Source: an uncultured Eggerthellaceae bacterium
GTDB lineage: Bacteria; Actinomycetota; Coriobacteriia; Coriobacteriales; Eggerthellaceae
DNA length: 17,615 bases
NCBI GenBank assembly: GCA_947632575.1
Contig: CANRPV010000013.1
Span: 1 to 17,615 of the forward strand
Direction: 5' to 3'
The notes beneath the pieces are model-generated. The model was not told the origin of the DNA. It was given only the letters and a program-made list of their open reading frames with translations, and did not search any database. Made by a program: the position numbers and the translations under genes. Shown here in pieces: positions 15,447 to 17,615 of the stretch (position 1 is its first letter; every line of letters begins with the position of its first letter).

Positions 15447-15548
15447 TAAGCCCTGAAGCTAATTCAGTTCTGAAGCTGCTTAAGCCCTGTAGTTGCTTAA
15501 GCTCGGAGGCTAATTGCGCCCTGAAGCCGCTTAAGCCCTGAAGCGATA
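15447..15548. repeat. Six 17-bp tandem units between MATE and the response regulator, including the regulator's last codons
   Basis: Units lie in exact 17-bp phase: 15447-15463, 15464-15480, 15481-15497, 15498-15514, 15515-15531 and 15532-15548. The plus-strand consensus is taagccctgaagctgct. The unit at 15532-15548 encodes (minus strand) the end of the regulator, Tyr-Arg-Phe-Arg-Ala and most of the TAA stop, so the others look like decayed copies of that gene end. A 51-bp super-period is visible: units 1 and 4 match in 14 of 17 bases. The self-complementary octamer gcttaagc recurs at three unit junctions and can pair to form stems, so the array may also end transcription of both convergent genes. 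Confidence 0.88.
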
Positions 15549-16226
15549 ACCGTAACCGCGTACGGTCTCCACCAAAGCGGGATCGTAGCCAGCTTGGGAG
15601 ATCTTGTCGCGCAGGCGCTTGATGTGGGTGTCGACCGTCTTGGTCTCGGTGAGATATTCCCAGCCCCACGCGTCCCGCAGCAGATCCTCACGAGATACCA
15701 CCTTGCCAGCGTTTTTCATGAGGCTCGCCAGCAGCTCGAATTCGCGCGGCGTGAGATCAATGTTGCCCTTATCGCCGGAGGCGGTGTGCTTATCCTCATC
15801 GAGGGTGATGCCGCTTGCGGTGATGGAGTTGCTCGCGCCGGGGTAGGAGGCACCGGTGCCGCGGCGCAGAAGAGCGCGCACCCGCGCGATCAGCTCACGC
15901 ACGCCAAAGGGTTTGGTCAGATAATCGTCGCCGCCGATCTCTAGACCGACGACCTTGTCGAGTTCGGTGTCACGTGCGGAAAGGAAAAGTACCGGAGCGG
16001 TGGTTTTGTCCCTCAGACGACGGCAAAGCTCATAGCCATCGATGCCAGGGAGCATGATGTCGAGAATATAGAGCTCATAAGTGTGCTTGCCGGCGAGTTC
16101 TAAGGCCTCCTCGCCGTTATCGACCGCATCGACCGTATAGCCTTCTTTTTTGAGCGCATAGCTCACGAACTCCATGACTGAAGGCTCGTCGTCCACCACG
16201 AGAATGCGACACGGTTTGTTTGTCAT
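15531..16226 (-). CDS. OmpR/PhoB-type response regulator, no kinase nearby
   Basis: A 231-residue two-component regulator. The receiver domain (about 7-117) has the acidic pair D12/D13, phosphoacceptor D56 in ILDIMLPGIDG, switch residue S83 and K105 in DDYLTKPF. The C-terminal winged helix (about 135-231) has TPREFELLASLMKNAGKVVSREDLL, the recognition helix TVDTHIKRLRDKI and the closing hairpin VRGYGYRFRA. All phosphorylation residues are present. The start is set at the inner ATG (16224-16226), which has aaaaggtggggg just upstream. The frame extends to a GTG at 16259 that adds eleven residues without family support. No sensor kinase adjoins: MATE is convergent and coaX divergent. Regulation of the neighbouring MATE gene is possible but only a guess. 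Confidence 0.9.
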   Translation of the reverse strand: MTNKPCRILVVDDEPSVMEFVSYALKKEGYTVDAVDNGEEALELAGKHTYELYILDIMLPGIDGYELCRRLRDKTTAPVLFLSARDTELDKVVGLEIGGDDYLTKPFGVRELIARVRALLRRGTGASYPGASNSITASGITLDEDKHTASGDKGNIDLTPREFELLASLMKNAGKVVSREDLLRDAWGWEYLTETKTVDTHIKRLRDKISQAGYDPALVETVRGYGYRFRA

Positions 16227-16284
16227 TGAAACCCCCACCTTTTCGTCGTACTTCGTCACGCGACTCTTCTGACAAAGTGCGGAT

Positions 16285-16331
16285 TGCTATAATTTCCCCT
16301 ACAATAATTAGAAATATAACGCTACTATAAT
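16285..16331 (+). promoter_or_regulatory. Two TATAAT boxes upstream of coaX
   Basis: TGCTATAAT (16285-16293) is a perfect extended -10. A second perfect TATAAT stands at 16326-16331. Neither has a good -35 at 16-18 bp. Use of the second would give a leader of about 30 nt before the coaX ATG at 16368. The stretch also must hold the minus-strand promoter of the response regulator, which I could not place. Confidence 0.55.
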
Positions 16332-16367
16332 CCTTTTTGGGACTAAAGTGAGTTAATTGGTTAGATT

Positions 16368-17147
16368 ATGCTCTTAACGATCGATATTGGAAACACGCAG
16401 ACGGTGATTGGCGTTTACGAGGAAAGCCGTATGCGTCATATGTGGCGCGTGACCACGAACCGTCAAAGCACCGCCGATGAAATTCGCGTGGTGCTCATGC
16501 CGCTTTTCACAAGCGAGGGCTTGGATCTAAAGCAGATCGATCAGGCGATCATGGCCTCGGTGGTGCCTCAACTCACCAACGCCTGGCGCCAGGCTATCTA
16601 TGATGCCACGGGTTGTCATGCGCTGTTCTGCTCCGTGAAAACCGCCGACGGACTGTTCAAGGTGAATTATCCCAAACCTGAGGAGGTAGGCTCCGACCGT
16701 TTGGCGGATGCCATCGGGGCTCGCTTCAAGTATGGCGCGCCGGTCATCATCGTGGATTTCGGCACCGCCACCAACATCGAAGTGGTGGACGCGGATGGCG
16801 AATTCATCGGTGGCGTGATCGCTCCTGGTGTGGAGACAGGCGCCCAAGCGCTGTTTTCCCATGGAGCCCAGTTGGCGGCCACGCACCTCCACGCTCCGGG
16901 ACACGCCATTGGAACCAGCACCCAGGAGGCTATCCAATCGGGCATCGTCTATGGTGAGGCGGAGCGGGTGGACGGACTTATTCGCCGCATCAAAGAACAG
17001 TTGGGACAGGACGCCAAGGTGGTGGCTACCGGAGGACTCGTGGATTTGATCGCGCCCTACACTCAGTGTATCGATCACATCGATCCCACCCTTACCCTCG
17101 ACGGCCTGCGACTGATCGCCGAGAGCCATCAAATCGAAAGCCATTAA
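16368..17147 (+). CDS. coaX: Type III pantothenate kinase
   Basis: CoaX phosphorylates pantothenate with ATP, the first step of coenzyme A synthesis; type III enzymes are insensitive to CoA feedback and need a monovalent cation. The protein has 259 residues and the ASKHA fold marks: DIGNT at 6-10, GSDR 108-111 with DAIGA, DFGTAT at 130-135, GGVIAPGVETGAQALF and VATGGLVDLIAPY. The family often has a second Thr after DFGTAT, and this protein has Asn at 136. The ATG at 16368 has only a weak ribosome-binding site. Its last residues (ESHQIESH) are already coded by the 15-bp repeat that runs on past the stop. It is divergent from the response regulator and followed by fhs. Confidence 0.94.
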   Translation: MLLTIDIGNTQTVIGVYEESRMRHMWRVTTNRQSTADEIRVVLMPLFTSEGLDLKQIDQAIMASVVPQLTNAWRQAIYDATGCHALFCSVKTADGLFKVNYPKPEEVGSDRLADAIGARFKYGAPVIIVDFGTATNIEVVDADGEFIGGVIAPGVETGAQALFSHGAQLAATHLHAPGHAIGTSTQEAIQSGIVYGEAERVDGLIRRIKEQLGQDAKVVATGGLVDLIAPYTQCIDHIDPTLTLDGLRLIAESHQIESH

Positions 17148-17240
17148 GGCGACAGGCATCAAAGTCAGCGCCACTATAGTAAGCGCCTCTATAGTAAGCG
17201 ACACTCAGGCAAGAGTCAGTAAAGCAAGCGCCATCAAGCT
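17121..17240 (+). repeat. Eight 15-bp tandem units crossing the coaX stop codon
   Basis: Units in exact 15-bp phase start at 17121, 17136, 17151, 17166, 17181, 17196, 17211 and 17226; two further units from 17241 are out of phase by about one base. The consensus is roughly aagcgccatcaaagt. The first two units are coaX codons (gagagccatcaaatc, then gaaagccattaaggc, which holds the stop). The units at 17166 and 17181 agree in 13 of 15 bases. The period is three-fold, and the unit at 17211 has a TAA in the same position and frame as the real stop. Confidence 0.88.
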
Positions 17241-17276
17241 CAGCCATTAAGTCAAAGGCTATAAAGGTAAGTTCGT

Positions 17277-17300
17277 GGCGAAGGATTATTCTCGCCTTTT
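17277..17300 (+). terminator. Probable weak terminator after coaX
   Basis: ggcga (17277-17281) and tcgcc (17292-17296) form a short stem with a 10-nt loop, directly followed by TTTT. It sits just after the 15-bp array and before the fhs leader. Confidence 0.45.
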
Positions 17301-17343
17301 AGATCGTCGAGCAAGGTAGAATAGCGACTAGTATAGGAACGAG

Positions 17344-17380
17344 GCGACAAAAGGCCTGTCCGTTGCGGCTTTTTCGTCGC
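17344..17380 (+). promoter_or_regulatory. Hairpin in the fhs leader
   Basis: gcgac (17344-17348) pairs with gtcgc (17376-17380), and aaaaggcc (17349-17356) pairs with ggcttttt (17367-17374) through one G-U. This gives 13 bp with a single bulge and a 10-nt loop, ending 16 nt before the fhs ribosome-binding site. The sequence does not show the conserved cores of the tetrahydrofolate riboswitch. A TAGAAT at 17317-17322 could be the -10 of a leader containing it, though no good -35 is present. Confidence 0.45.
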
Positions 17381-17411
17381 TTGAGTCATTACCGGCGGAA
17401 AGGGGTCTAGC

Positions 17412-17615
17412 GTGTTATCGGATATCGAGATTGCTCAAGCCACATCACCAGAACCTATTGCGGCCATAGCCGAAAAGGCTGATATCGATCCTCAATACCT
17501 GGAGCTTTACGGCAACTATAAGGCCAAGGTCGACTACAACCTGCTCCGTCGGGAAGAACATACGCCTGGCAAGCTGGTGCTGGTGACGGCCATCAATCCC
17601 ACTCCGGCCGGTGAG
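17412..17615 (+). CDS. fhs: Formate-tetrahydrofolate ligase, N-terminal fragment
   Basis: Fhs joins formate and tetrahydrofolate with ATP to give 10-formyltetrahydrofolate for purine and one-carbon metabolism. Only the first 68 codons are visible. The protein opens with MLSDIEIAQA, passes LELYGNYKAKVDY and reaches KLVLVTAINPTPAGE, exactly where the family's ATP-binding GEGKTTT loop should follow beyond the edge. The GTG start at 17412 is preceded by ggaaagggg (17397-17405) with a six-base spacer. It lies 264 bp after coaX behind the 15-bp array, a weak terminator and a leader hairpin, so it is probably its own transcription unit. Its product uses the folate that FolP-FolK helps make. Confidence 0.94.
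   Translation, partial: MLSDIEIAQATSPEPIAAIAEKADIDPQYLELYGNYKAKVDYNLLRREEHTPGKLVLVTAINPTPAGE

Noticed and set aside
14450..15456. Long open frames on both strands inside the MATE gene
   Set aside because: They lack hydrophobic helices and any family motif and are His/Arg/Glu-rich, typical of codon-bias shadows.
15447..15548. CRISPR array, also considered for the arrays at 13909-13994 and 17121-17240
   Set aside because: Units are 12-17 bp, directly adjacent and without unique spacers, and no cas gene is present.
16227..16259. GTG start adding eleven residues to the response regulator
   Set aside because: The inner ATG has a clear RBS (aaaaggtggggg) and fits the family's normal receiver-domain start.
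17300..17411. Tetrahydrofolate riboswitch before fhs
   Set aside because: The stretch has a simple hairpin but none of the conserved internal-loop sequence that I associate with that class.

Overview
The window reads as a chromosomal housekeeping stretch from a Gram-positive, moderately high-GC bacterium. The gene set and protein style (tilS-maf-hpt-ftsH, type III pantothenate kinase, formate-tetrahydrofolate ligase, short upstream regions with extended -10 boxes) suggest an actinobacterium of the Coriobacteriia type (Collinsella/Olsenella-like). That assignment is an inference from protein impressions, not from a search. No rRNA, tRNA, CRISPR array, insertion sequence or prophage is visible.

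Layout. 2-310 is the 3' end of a LysR-type regulator, followed by cysK (540-1475). Convergent to cysK is a very large MacB-like ABC exporter (1605-4817, minus). A regulatory gap separates it from a divergently transcribed ferritin (5091-5603). Two small membrane-protein genes lie on the minus strand: an Ala/Gln-repeat three-helix protein and a YvlD-type four-helix protein. From 7427 the plus strand carries tilS, maf, hpt, ftsH, a folP-folK fusion and a MATE efflux protein. An OmpR-type response regulator without a visible kinase runs toward the MATE gene on the minus strand. Divergent from it is coaX. The window ends inside the first 68 codons of fhs.

How the genes fit together. tilS makes the lysidine needed to read AUA codons, maf cleans the nucleotide pool, hpt salvages purines, and ftsH is the membrane AAA protease. 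FolP-FolK supplies dihydropteroate for tetrahydrofolate, which Fhs loads with formate. CysK makes cysteine, and CoaX starts coenzyme A synthesis, which also uses cysteine. The set cysK, tilS, hpt, ftsH, folP, folK and coaX is the one known as a contiguous block in Bacillus; here it is scrambled and interrupted.

The most unusual signal is a set of short, degenerate tandem repeats sitting at gene ends. Three arrays begin in the last codons of a gene and continue past its stop codon: 12/13 bp at folP-folK, 17 bp at the response regulator, and 15 bp at coaX. Further in-frame arrays encode low-complexity tails of FtsH (both ends), TilS (N-terminus) and the Ala/Gln membrane protein. The periods and sequences are unrelated, so this looks like repeated local duplication of gene 3' ends (stop codon included) rather than one dispersed repeat family.
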